From Methanosarcinales archaeon (GTDB lineage: Archaea; Halobacteriota; Methanosarcinia; Methanosarcinales; Methanosarcinaceae): a DNA stretch of 6,182 nucleotides. The notes under the pieces are model-generated. The model saw only the letters and a list, made by a program, of their open reading frames with translations. It made no database searches and was not told the DNA's origin. Each line of letters begins with the position of its first letter. Position 1 is the stretch's first letter. Positions 1 to 5,190 of this stretch are shown here, piece after piece. The translations under genes and the position numbers were made by a program. Location of the stretch: NCBI GenBank assembly GCA_012329085.1, contig JAAXQB010000011.1, positions 1-6,182 on the forward strand, written 5' to 3'.

Positions 1-1082
1 AATTCTCTATTTATAATACAATCAACAGTTTTGATGCCATTATCAAACACGGCTTTTATTCTGAGGTCATACTCGCCTATGGTTTTCCCATGTATCGAAC
101 AAATTCCTTTATCTAATGCCCTATTACATTCCGAACACCGTTTAATAAGACCTGATCCTGATTGAATATGCAATAATGCACCTTTAAATGTTGTTGTATT
201 TTTTTGAACAATTATATCCTCATCGATTTCAAAAATTTGGCTATTTTTATTAAGACCTATTTGAAATTTTTCTTTCCATTCATTTACAACCACATTATTA
301 AATTTATAAACTTTTCCAATCTCCATATTTTGAATGTCTGCACCACTCCATTTTGTAAATTTAACAATTCCAGTTTCATCTCCTATAAGACCAACTTGTG
401 AAATAGATTCATGAGTTTTTTCCCATAATTGAATAACTTTTACTTTTAGATTTACCCATTCTCCATCATGCAAATCTTCTATTTTTGTGATTGTGACTTC
501 TTTTGTGTTCTCAAAGAATTTGCTTTTATCAATATCACTTTCTTTCAAATAATTAGTTGCACCACTATAATTTACATCAAACAATGTAAGATATTCATCG
601 ATTTCAAAAATTTGGCTATTTTTATTAAGACTTATTTGAAATTTTTCTTTCCATTCATTTACAACCACATTATTAAATTTATAAACTTTTCCAATCTCCA
701 TATTTTGAATGTCTGCACCACTCCATTTTGTAAATTTAACAATTCCAGTTTCATCACCTATAAGACCGACTTGTGAAATAGATTCGTGCGTTTTTTCCCA
801 TAATTGAACAACTTTTACTTTTAGATTTACCCATTCTCCATCATGCAAATCTTCTATTTTTGTGATTGTGGTTTCTTCTGTAATTCCAAAAAATTTACCT
901 TTATTAACATCATATTCTTTTAAAAAGTGATTGATAACACTTGATTTTGCATCAATAATTGGAACTTTATAATCTATATAAAACAATTCAATTTGGTCTT
1001 TAATTGCAGAATGCGGCACCTCCACATTCATTTTCAAAAACTTATCCTCAATTTCTTTTATAGCTTCTAATACTTCTTCCAT
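1..1082 (-). CDS. rpa: Replication factor A (archaeal RPA), two OB folds and a CCCH zinc finger; C-terminus cut by window edge
   Basis: Single-stranded DNA-binding protein of replication, repair and recombination. The reading frame is open from the ATG at 1082 to the left edge, giving 360 codons without a stop. Residues 1-60 form a charged, probably helical N-terminal part. OB fold 1 lies at about 72-161 and OB fold 2 at about 197-286; each carries the RPA-type core DGEWVNLKVKV, then a GLIGDETGIVKFTKWSGAD segment, and ends in LNKNSQIFEI. A zinc finger follows: C316-x2-C319-x8-C328-x2-H331, the spacing of archaeal RPA zinc fingers. The protein continues past residue 360 (after CIINRE) and is probably close to its end. 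The ATG abuts the stop of the upstream methyltransferase gene, whose last codons supply an AAAGGT ribosome binding site (1089-1094), so the two are likely co-transcribed. The two OB folds are nearly identical (see the repeat entry). Family assignment is firm; the exact archaeal RPA subtype is not settled. Confidence 0.93.
   Translation of the reverse strand, partial: MEEVLEAIKEIEDKFLKMNVEVPHSAIKDQIELFYIDYKVPIIDAKSSVINHFLKEYDVNKGKFFGITEETTITKIEDLHDGEWVNLKVKVVQLWEKTHESISQVGLIGDETGIVKFTKWSGADIQNMEIGKVYKFNNVVVNEWKEKFQISLNKNSQIFEIDEYLTLFDVNYSGATNYLKESDIDKSKFFENTKEVTITKIEDLHDGEWVNLKVKVIQLWEKTHESISQVGLIGDETGIVKFTKWSGADIQNMEIGKVYKFNNVVVNEWKEKFQIGLNKNSQIFEIDEDIIVQKNTTTFKGALLHIQSGSGLIKRCSECNRALDKGICSIHGKTIGEYDLRIKAVFDNGIKTVDCIINRE
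220..870 (-). repeat. Near-identical in-frame duplication of the RPA OB fold (copies 220-495 and 595-870)
   Basis: Two 276-bp copies with a 375-bp offset (exactly 125 codons) inside rpa. By direct comparison they differ at 6 positions, about 98% identity. Only two differences change the protein: Gly in copy 220-495 versus Ser in copy 595-870 before LNKNS, and Ile versus Val before QLW. The similarity continues beyond 495/870 but drops suddenly: 14 of the next 45 bases differ, with no indel. On the other side (below 220 and 595) similarity stops at once. The two copies are therefore highly homogeneous while their flanks are not. Confidence 0.95.
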
Positions 1083-2114
1083 TTAATTACCTTTCTTAAA
1101 TTCTTCAATACCTTTTGACACATTATTAAGTAATTGTGATGCAATATCTTGGGATGGCCATGAACCTAATCCACAATCTGGTCCAACATATTTTATACAA
1201 TCTCCAAATAAAGAATCTGCCACATAACATCGCTTTTTCACAGCCGATGGCGTTTCTAATTCAGTAACAACTTTTGAAAGATATTTGGTCTCTTTCCATA
1301 CATTTACACCATATTTCTCATTAAGCGTTGTTGTAAGATTAAAAATATCCGTTCTTGCAATTCCAACTCTTAAAAATGTATCTGATTGTTCAAGTCTTTG
1401 TTTATCAATAAGTTCAAGGTGTGATGGGGTAGATGCAGATTCAATTCCAACTACATTAATGCTTGGAGACTCACATGCAAGTGTATATTCAAGTGGAGAA
1501 TGTAAATGAATTTCAACATCTCCATTTTTTATTGCACCATCTCCTGCAATTGTAAGTGCAGAAATAATATCAGATTCTTCAAACATAATTTGCGGATTTA
1601 TTCCAATACTTGGCTCATCAATTGCAATAGTTTTAATATTAAAATTTTTTGCATTTTTAATAGAATTTTTCACAAACCTATCTATACTTGTGGCAAGAAG
1701 ATTCAATACATCAGTATAATCAGTCCCTCCAAATAATCTAAGATATAATTCAATTGGACCTGTGACACAGATTCTTATTTCTAATTTTTTTCCGTGTTCT
1801 TTTTTATATTTTAAAGCCGCAGGCTCAATTGCTTCAAGTTCTAAAATACGGGCACAATCTTCTTTTACTTTAAAAGGTTCTTCTACACATTCATCATCAT
1901 TTATAATATCAAGAAATTGTAAATTCATATCTTGAAATTGTGGATATGTTGGTACTTGCACCCCAGCATCTATTTTTTGTTGAAATGTGTCATTTATAAT
2001 AGAAAAAAGCAATGCATTTGAATCTTTATTTAAAAATGCATTTTTCATCCACTCGTGAGTGGTAGTTTCAGGTATGGGGAAGCTCCCAATATCATCAAAT
2101 ATTATGTCTTGCAT
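1083..2114 (-). CDS. metE: MetE-like, cobalamin-independent-type methionine synthase (C-terminal catalytic domain form), unusual zinc site
   Basis: Probable methyltransferase of the MetE/UROD fold, 343 residues, corresponding to the catalytic C-terminal half of bacterial MetE (about 750 residues). Short archaeal relatives transfer a methyl group from a methyl-corrinoid to homocysteine. Visible motifs: the GSFP strand at 10-13, the IDEP motif at 165-168 with Asp166 and Glu167, a Glu in GIES (Glu225) and the PDCG motif with Cys314. Glu225 and Cys314 match two of the MetE zinc ligands. The His-x-Cys ligand pair is read here as His203-Leu-His205 (codons CAT TTA CAT), so the usual Cys is absent; Cys214 lies nine residues on. 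The ATG at 2114 follows GTGATC, a good match to the archaeal 16S tail. The gene touches rpa downstream. It could be a paralogue with another thiol acceptor or methyl donor, so the symbol is a family label and not a proven function. Confidence 0.8.
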   Translation of the reverse strand: MQDIIFDDIGSFPIPETTTHEWMKNAFLNKDSNALLFSIINDTFQQKIDAGVQVPTYPQFQDMNLQFLDIINDDECVEEPFKVKEDCARILELEAIEPAALKYKKEHGKKLEIRICVTGPIELYLRLFGGTDYTDVLNLLATSIDRFVKNSIKNAKNFNIKTIAIDEPSIGINPQIMFEESDIISALTIAGDGAIKNGDVEIHLHSPLEYTLACESPSINVVGIESASTPSHLELIDKQRLEQSDTFLRVGIARTDIFNLTTTLNEKYGVNVWKETKYLSKVVTELETPSAVKKRCYVADSLFGDCIKYVGPDCGLGSWPSQDIASQLLNNVSKGIEEFKKGN

Positions 2115-2118
2115 ATAC

Positions 2119-2124
2119 GATCAC
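2119..2124 (-). promoter_or_regulatory. Ribosome binding site of the MetE-like gene
   Basis: GTGATC on the minus strand, four bases before the ATG at 2114. It pairs with the GATCAC part of the conserved 3' end of archaeal 16S rRNA. It supports this start and implies a transcript with a leader. Confidence 0.55.
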
Positions 2125-2154
2125 ACATAGGATATAAAAAGAATAAGAAAAAAA

Positions 2155-2171
2155 TTAGAGATTTTCTCTAA
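2155..2171. promoter_or_regulatory. Perfect inverted repeat in the MetE-like gene's leader/start-site region, possible operator
   Basis: TTAGAGA and TCTCTAA, 7-bp arms around TTT. It lies 41-57 bp upstream of the ATG and about 18-43 bp downstream of the proposed TATA box (2189-2198), so it would overlap the expected transcription start. Archaeal repressors often bind there to block RNA polymerase. It is not related to the hairpin family further right. The position is suggestive, but a chance palindrome in AT-rich DNA is possible. Confidence 0.4.
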
Positions 2172-2188
2172 CTCCTTTGAATGATAGA

Positions 2189-2198
2189 TAATATAAAA
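2189..2198 (-). promoter_or_regulatory. Candidate TATA box for the MetE-like gene and rpa
   Basis: Minus-strand TTTTATATTA, close to the archaeal TTTATATA consensus. A start about 25 bp downstream would fall near 2168, giving a leader of about 50 bases that includes the GTGATC ribosome binding site. The surroundings are very AT-rich and other TATA-like strings exist, for example at 2131-2140, which is too close to the ATG. Confidence 0.4.
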
Positions 2199-2244
2199 TT
2201 TTTTAATTTTTTAAAAATTATAAATATCTTTAATTTTTTGAATA

Positions 2245-2267
2245 GCACATTCTCGAAGAGAATGTGC
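2245..2267. repeat. Hairpin A: perfect 10-bp stem with GAA triloop
   Basis: Arms GCACATTCTC (2245-2254) and GAGAATGTGC (2258-2267) around the loop GAA. It is the longest and only fully paired member of the CATTC/GAATG hairpin family here, and is followed by GTTGAA leading into hairpin B. It sits between the end of the small CxxC protein gene and the promoter of the MetE-like gene. With no T-run directly after it on either strand, it does not look like a standard terminator. Confidence 0.85.
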
Positions 2268-2273
2268 GTTGAA

Positions 2274-2290
2274 GAAAACCGAAGGTTTTC
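2274..2290. repeat. Hairpin B: perfect 7-bp stem with GAA triloop
   Basis: Arms GAAAACC and GGTTTTC around GAA, followed by GAC. It lies six bases after hairpin A. The same order (CATTC-type hairpin, GTT-rich joint, A-run/T-run hairpin, then GAC) recurs at 3505-3551, so A plus B looks like one module of a dispersed repeat. Confidence 0.8.
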
Positions 2291-2294
2291 GACA

Positions 2295-2344
2295 GCACAT
2301 TCGGAACGAATGGGCGTTTGCACATTCGGAACGAATGGGCGTTA
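2295..2344. repeat. Hairpins C and D: tandem pair of a 25-bp palindromic unit
   Basis: Two head-to-tail units, 2295-2319 and 2320-2344, identical at 24 of 25 positions. Each has arms GCACATTCG and CGAATGGGC around a GAA loop, with one A/G mismatch at the third pair, and the tail GTTT (GTTA in the second). They match the unit pair at 3480-3529 apart from the third base, the loop-closing pair and one loop base. After the second unit comes a weaker dyad (GTTC, five bases, GAAC at 2348-2360) that may be a decayed copy. Confidence 0.88.
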
Positions 2345-2385
2345 TTCGTTCTAAATGAACATTATCTCGTTGAATAGTTTGATTT

Positions 2386-2425
2386 AAAAAATGATAATAA
2401 TGATAATGCTACTACCAATAAAATT
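2386..2425 (-). terminator. Possible T-run termination region after the small CxxC protein gene
   Basis: Just downstream of the stop at 2426 the minus strand becomes T-rich, with a run of six T at 2391-2386 preceded by ATTATCATTATTATCA. Archaeal termination often needs only a T-run. No stem precedes it, and the hairpin cluster begins further downstream at 2360. Weak call based on composition only. Confidence 0.25.
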
Positions 2426-2941
2426 TTAAACTTTTTTTGGAGAAAAATATTTTTTTATAATATTATTACAAGAAGAGCATGATATTATCAACCAATCCCC
2501 AATTTCTTCTTTGGAATACTTTTCAAAAATTGATTCATTGCACTTATTGCATACAAAATAATCTTTAAAATAATATGAATAAAATTCAGGATGTTTTTCA
2601 AGCCAATCAATCGTATTTTTCATATATTCAAAATATCTTTGAACTGAGTCCAAATCTTTATCTTTTTTAAGTTCGGTACTAACCCGATCCCCGATATCAT
2701 TTATATGTGTTTTAGATTCTTCTCTAATTTTTGAATATTTTGATATATAATGCGTGGTACTTCTTAAATGTTTGATAAAATTTCCATCAGTACGAGGTTT
2801 ATTATGATGAATGGTTTTAACAAAAAATTCACTCATCACATCCTCTAATATGTCTGCACAAGTGGTGCAGATATTGCGATTTCCAAAATGCTTTGAATCT
2901 TGTTCATTTCCACAAATATCACAATTTACATTATTCTCCAT
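2426..2941 (-). CDS. Hypothetical protein with N- and C-terminal double-CxxC zinc-binding modules
   Basis: 171 residues, not recognised as a named family. What can be seen: an N-terminal module with C7-x2-C10 and C25-x2-C28, a polar, probably helical middle (about 30-128) rich in Lys, Glu and aromatic residues, and a C-terminal module with C131-x2-C134 and C155-x2-C158 ending in a basic tail. Each module has the four-Cys layout of a zinc ribbon or treble-clef finger, so a structural zinc at each end is likely. There is no signal peptide or membrane segment, so it should be cytoplasmic. The start at 2941 is supported by AAGGAG eight bases upstream. It lies 47 bp after the DUF22-like gene on the same strand, so co-transcription is plausible. 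Nucleic-acid or protein binding would be the usual role of such modules, but nothing here proves it. Confidence 0.75.
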   Translation of the reverse strand: MENNVNCDICGNEQDSKHFGNRNICTTCADILEDVMSEFFVKTIHHNKPRTDGNFIKHLRSTTHYISKYSKIREESKTHINDIGDRVSTELKKDKDLDSVQRYFEYMKNTIDWLEKHPEFYSYYFKDYFVCNKCNESIFEKYSKEEIGDWLIISCSSCNNIIKKYFSPKKV

Positions 2942-2949
2942 TTAAAAAA

Positions 2950-2955
2950 CTCCTT
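2950..2955 (-). promoter_or_regulatory. Ribosome binding site of the double-CxxC protein gene
   Basis: AAGGAG on the minus strand, eight bases before the ATG at 2941. It supports the start that keeps the first zinc-binding Cys pair (C7/C10) close to the N-terminus. Confidence 0.6.
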
Positions 2956-2988
2956 TTGAGTGAATGCAAAAAAATAACATTGCACAAT

Positions 2989-3417
2989 TTATTTTATTTC
3001 TTTCGGAAGTGTTGCTTTTCTTGTAAACATTATAGGAAGTAAATTTAAAGTCCCAAGATAGTCTCCTTTGTTGATTTTACCAGTATCAGCGCCCATTATA
3101 TATGCATGATGTACAGTTCGTTCTCTATCAACTGAACACGCATCTGCACCTGTACCTATTTTCATTAAAAATGCATATGCATGCCTCATAAATGAACAAG
3201 GAAGTGTGATAGTATCTTGTTGTATTTGGAATGGCTTTATATTAATTTTTTTAATTTCACCTTTCTCTATTGGCGTTTCTTCATCAGCTATTACCATCTC
3301 CCATTTCACTCTTGTAGATATTGTAAATTCATAATTGGATGCTTCTATTTTTTTTGTGACTATCTCGCCATCGATATTTGATACAATGTTAATAAGTTCT
3401 GTGGTTATTTCAGTCAT
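2989..3417 (-). CDS. DUF22-like archaeal protein of unknown function
   Basis: 142 residues, soluble, no signal or membrane segment. From memory of the family it resembles DUF22, a set of small proteins found mainly in methanogens and Archaeoglobus-type archaea whose function is not established. Features that led to this: the TRVKWEMVIADE segment (35-46), a PCSFMRHA stretch with Cys74, Arg78 and His79, a VHHAY motif at about 102-106, and a closing GDYLGTLNLLPI (118-129) that looks like a beta-rich ending. The start at 3417 is fixed by GGTGA five bases upstream and a TATA box at 3451-3459. It is the first gene of the leftward group, 47 bp ahead of the double-CxxC protein, and divergent from the ferredoxin gene. 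The coding call is strong; the family name is moderate and cannot be confirmed without a profile search. Confidence 0.8.
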   Translation of the reverse strand: MTEITTELINIVSNIDGEIVTKKIEASNYEFTISTRVKWEMVIADEETPIEKGEIKKINIKPFQIQQDTITLPCSFMRHAYAFLMKIGTGADACSVDRERTVHHAYIMGADTGKINKGDYLGTLNLLPIMFTRKATLPKEIK

Positions 3418-3422
3418 TTAAT

Positions 3423-3427
3423 TCACC
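3423..3427 (-). promoter_or_regulatory. Ribosome binding site of the DUF22-like gene
   Basis: GGTGA on the minus strand, five bases before the ATG at 3417. This is a classic archaeal Shine-Dalgarno core and settles the start. Confidence 0.7.
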
Positions 3428-3450
3428 ATTTATTAAAATACTTTTATTGA

Positions 3451-3459
3451 TATATATAG
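3451..3459 (-). promoter_or_regulatory. TATA box for the DUF22-like gene
   Basis: Minus-strand CTATATATA. A start about 25 bp downstream falls near 3430, just ahead of the GGTGA ribosome binding site, leaving a short leader of about 13 bases. The hairpin pair at 3480-3529 lies directly upstream of this box. Confidence 0.5.
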
Positions 3460-3479
3460 ATTGTTATTATTTTTTTATA

Positions 3480-3529
3480 GCTCATTCAGGATGAATGGGC
3501 GTTTGCTCATTCAGAATGAATGGGCGTTT
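3480..3529. repeat. Hairpins E and F: second tandem pair of the 25-bp palindromic unit
   Basis: Two units, 3480-3504 and 3505-3529, differing at one base in the loop (GGA versus GAA). Arms are GCTCATTCA and TGAATGGGC, with a T/G wobble at the third pair, and the tail is GTTT. Compared with 2295-2344 the loop-closing pair changes from G-C to A-T on both arms, so pairing is kept. This copy lies between divergent promoters and cannot be a terminator for either flanking gene. Confidence 0.88.
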
Positions 3530-3531
3530 GA

Positions 3532-3548
3532 AAAAATCTTTGATTTTT
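3532..3548. repeat. Hairpin G: A-run/T-run hairpin with TTT loop
   Basis: Arms AAAAATC and GATTTTT around TTT, followed by GACC. It sits two bases after the GTTT tail of unit F, in the same relative place as hairpin B after hairpin A, with the same A-rich then T-rich arms and a trailing GAC. The sequence has changed but pairing is kept. Confidence 0.7.
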
Positions 3549-3734
3549 GACCTATATGCAATACATGAAATTTAAAATTGAAATTAATAATATTTCAAAA
3601 ATAGCATATAAATATTTTAGTGTAAGATTTTATGTCTTTTATACTATATAATGCCATATACTAAAAAGTTTTATTTTTACATAGCAAGAACAAATAAATA
3701 AATATAAGATGAATTAAGAGATAATACGGTATAT
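3549..3734 (+). promoter_or_regulatory. Promoter region of the ferredoxin-flavoprotein operon
   Basis: Very AT-rich with no convincing gene. The best TATA candidate is TTTATACTATATAA at 3638-3651 (start near 3670, leader about 60 bases). A second is AAATAAATATAAG around 3694-3706, which would give a short leader. I cannot choose between them. There is also a 7-bp inverted repeat, TTGAAAT at 3578-3584 and ATTTCAA at 3592-3598. The ferredoxin ATG has only a weak GGT (3728-3730) as ribosome binding site. Confidence 0.35.
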
Positions 3735-3896
3735 ATGAAAATAAAGAATAATTGCGTTGGTTGTGGGCAATGTGTGCCTATTTGTAAATATGATGCAATA
3801 TCAGTTTTTGGAAATGCAGAAATAAATGAGAAATGTATTCACTGCATGACATGTATAAAATATTGTCCAGTAAAAGCAATAGAGGCATTAAAATGA
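3735..3896 (+). CDS. 2[4Fe-4S] ferredoxin, 53 residues
   Basis: Small soluble electron carrier. It has two complete bacterial-type cluster motifs: C7-x2-C10-x2-C13-x3-C17 and C34-x2-C37-x2-C40-x3-C44-Pro, so two [4Fe-4S] clusters are expected. Length and Cys spacing are those of minimal clostridial-type ferredoxins. The first motif continues into Ile, not Pro, after its last Cys region, and the second ends CPVKAIEALK, as is typical. The stop TGA overlaps the ATG of the next gene (ATGA, 3893-3896), so the two are translationally coupled and this ferredoxin is very probably the dedicated redox partner of that flavoprotein. A precedent for this arrangement is the ferredoxin gene next to geranylgeranyl reductase in Methanosarcina, where the ferredoxin serves the reductase. 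The flavoprotein here is of another family. The start is the only ATG that gives the normal short N-terminus. Confidence 0.93.
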   Translation: MKIKNNCVGCGQCVPICKYDAISVFGNAEINEKCIHCMTCIKYCPVKAIEALK

Positions 3897-5185
3897 AGGT
3901 ACTCATAATAGGGGCAGGACTTGGAGGTTTATTAAGTGCCGCAAAACTTGTAAAAGAAGGACATTCTATTGAAATGTTTGAACGATTGCCAGATATAGGA
4001 GGGAGATTTAGAAATATTAATTATAAAGGATATAAACTATCAACTGGGGCACTTCATATGATTCCACATGGAAGAGATGGACCTCTCGCTACTATGCTTA
4101 CAGAACTTGATGCAAAGGTTACTATTGTAAATTCAAATCCTTTTGTTTCAGTCCGAGTTCCATTGAATAAAAACGATGTTAATTATAAAAATGGATTTAA
4201 AGATGTGTCTTTTAATGGGTTTATGCGCAGATTGTCCATTATAAAACAATTAAAAATTATTTGGATTAAACTAATTACTAAAATTAATCCCCCCATTACA
4301 GGATCATTTTATGATTGGATAACAAATAATATTTATGATGAGTCTTTAATAAAAATTTCAAATTCATTTTGTGGTTGGGCACTTAGTTTAAAAAGTGATG
4401 CCGTACCTACAAAAGAAATATTTGAAATTTTTAAAAATATATACAATTTTAAAGGTCCGGGAGTTCCGATTGGAGGATGCACTGCTGTAATTGATTCACT
4501 TTCAGAGATTATTCTTTCAAATGGAGGTAAAATTCATACGAATGCAGAAATTAAAAACATTGTTTTTTCAAATGGAAATGCAAAAGGGGTTGTTGTGAAT
4601 GGTATTGAATATCTTGGAGATGTTGTAATAAGTAATATAGGACACTCTGAAACTTTTGATTTATATTGCAATGAAAATATTAATACAAATCTTGATTATT
4701 TTAATGAAATTAAAAATATTAAACCATCAGCAGGAGTGAAAATTTGCATATCTTCAAATGAGCCTTTAATTGGGCATGGTGGTGTACTTCTTACGCCTTT
4801 TGCACAAAGAATTAATGGCATCAATGAAGTCACAAATATCGATCCCACTCTTGCACCAGATGGAAAGCATCTTGCAATATCCCATCAATGTGTGCAATGG
4901 AAAGATCTTGGCAACATAAAAAAAGAAATTAATATTGGTTTAGAAGATTTAAAATATATTTTTAAAGATAGGGATTTTGAAATTTTATTAATTCAATCTT
5001 ACCACAATGGTTGGCCTGTTAATAGATCTGCATCGGGCACAGACATTACAAATAAAACACCAATTGATAATTTATATATTGTAGGAGATGGGGCAAAAGG
5101 TAAAGGAGGAATAGAAGTAGAAGGTATAGCACTTGGTGTTAGAAATGTTATGAATGAATTATTAAATCAATCAAATGTCAAGTAA
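3893..5185 (+). CDS. FAD-dependent oxidoreductase, phytoene desaturase/saturase (CrtI, COG1233)-like
   Basis: 430-residue flavoprotein with an N-terminal Rossmann dinucleotide-binding fold: GAGLGG at 7-12, the acidic ribose-binding Glu30, and the following GGR (36-38), which is the usual order in the CrtI/amine-oxidase superfamily. The C-terminal FAD motif YIVGDG (395-400) followed by a Gly-rich stretch and EGIALGVRNVMNELL is also typical. Family members desaturate, isomerise or saturate isoprenoid chains. No carotenoid genes are visible here, and the coupled ferredoxin suggests reduction more than oxidation, but the substrate is unknown. I use the ATG at 3893, not the upstream in-frame ATG at 3833: it overlaps the ferredoxin stop as ATGA, has AGAGG seven bases before it, and starts the protein directly at the Rossmann strand (MKVLIIGAG). 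It is distinct from geranylgeranyl reductase, whose motif pattern is not seen. cofG follows after 40 bp. Confidence 0.85.
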   Translation: MKVLIIGAGLGGLLSAAKLVKEGHSIEMFERLPDIGGRFRNINYKGYKLSTGALHMIPHGRDGPLATMLTELDAKVTIVNSNPFVSVRVPLNKNDVNYKNGFKDVSFNGFMRRLSIIKQLKIIWIKLITKINPPITGSFYDWITNNIYDESLIKISNSFCGWALSLKSDAVPTKEIFEIFKNIYNFKGPGVPIGGCTAVIDSLSEIILSNGGKIHTNAEIKNIVFSNGNAKGVVVNGIEYLGDVVISNIGHSETFDLYCNENINTNLDYFNEIKNIKPSAGVKICISSNEPLIGHGGVLLTPFAQRINGINEVTNIDPTLAPDGKHLAISHQCVQWKDLGNIKKEINIGLEDLKYIFKDRDFEILLIQSYHNGWPVNRSASGTDITNKTPIDNLYIVGDGAKGKGGIEVEGIALGVRNVMNELLNQSNVK

Positions 5186-5190
5186 TTACA

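Noticed and set aside
204..776. Two similar plus-strand open frames (204-401 and 468-776) that look like a duplicated small gene
   Set aside because: They lie antisense to the two OB-fold copies of rpa; their resemblance to each other simply mirrors the duplicated OB-fold DNA. Composition is Phe/Ile/Asn-rich, as expected from antisense AT-rich DNA.
1285..1736. Plus-strand open frames across the MetE-like gene
   Set aside because: Antisense to a well-supported gene with recognisable motifs; no ribosome binding site or domain seen.
2295..2344. CRISPR array
   Set aside because: Only two adjacent units without spacers, strongly palindromic, and no cas gene; the same holds for 3480-3529.
2245..2344. 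Hairpin cluster as a set of intrinsic terminators for the double-CxxC protein gene
   Set aside because: No T-run follows the stems, several hairpins are stacked 80-180 bp from the stop codon, and the same units occur between divergent promoters at 3480-3529.
3565..3651. 28-codon open frame in the divergent gap
   Set aside because: No ribosome binding site, low-complexity Ile/Lys/Phe/Tyr composition, and it lies in the promoter region; expected by chance in AT-rich DNA.
3833..3892. Longer N-terminus of the flavoprotein, starting at ATG 3833
   Set aside because: It would overlap the ferredoxin gene by 64 bases and place 20 unrelated residues before the Rossmann strand; ATG 3893 has a ribosome binding site and the ATGA coupling.
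3893..5185. Geranylgeranyl reductase, by analogy with the ferredoxin-linked enzyme of Methanosarcina
   Set aside because: The GAGLGG, GGR and C-terminal VGDG patterns fit the CrtI-type family, not the geranylgeranyl reductase family; only the ferredoxin partnership is comparable.
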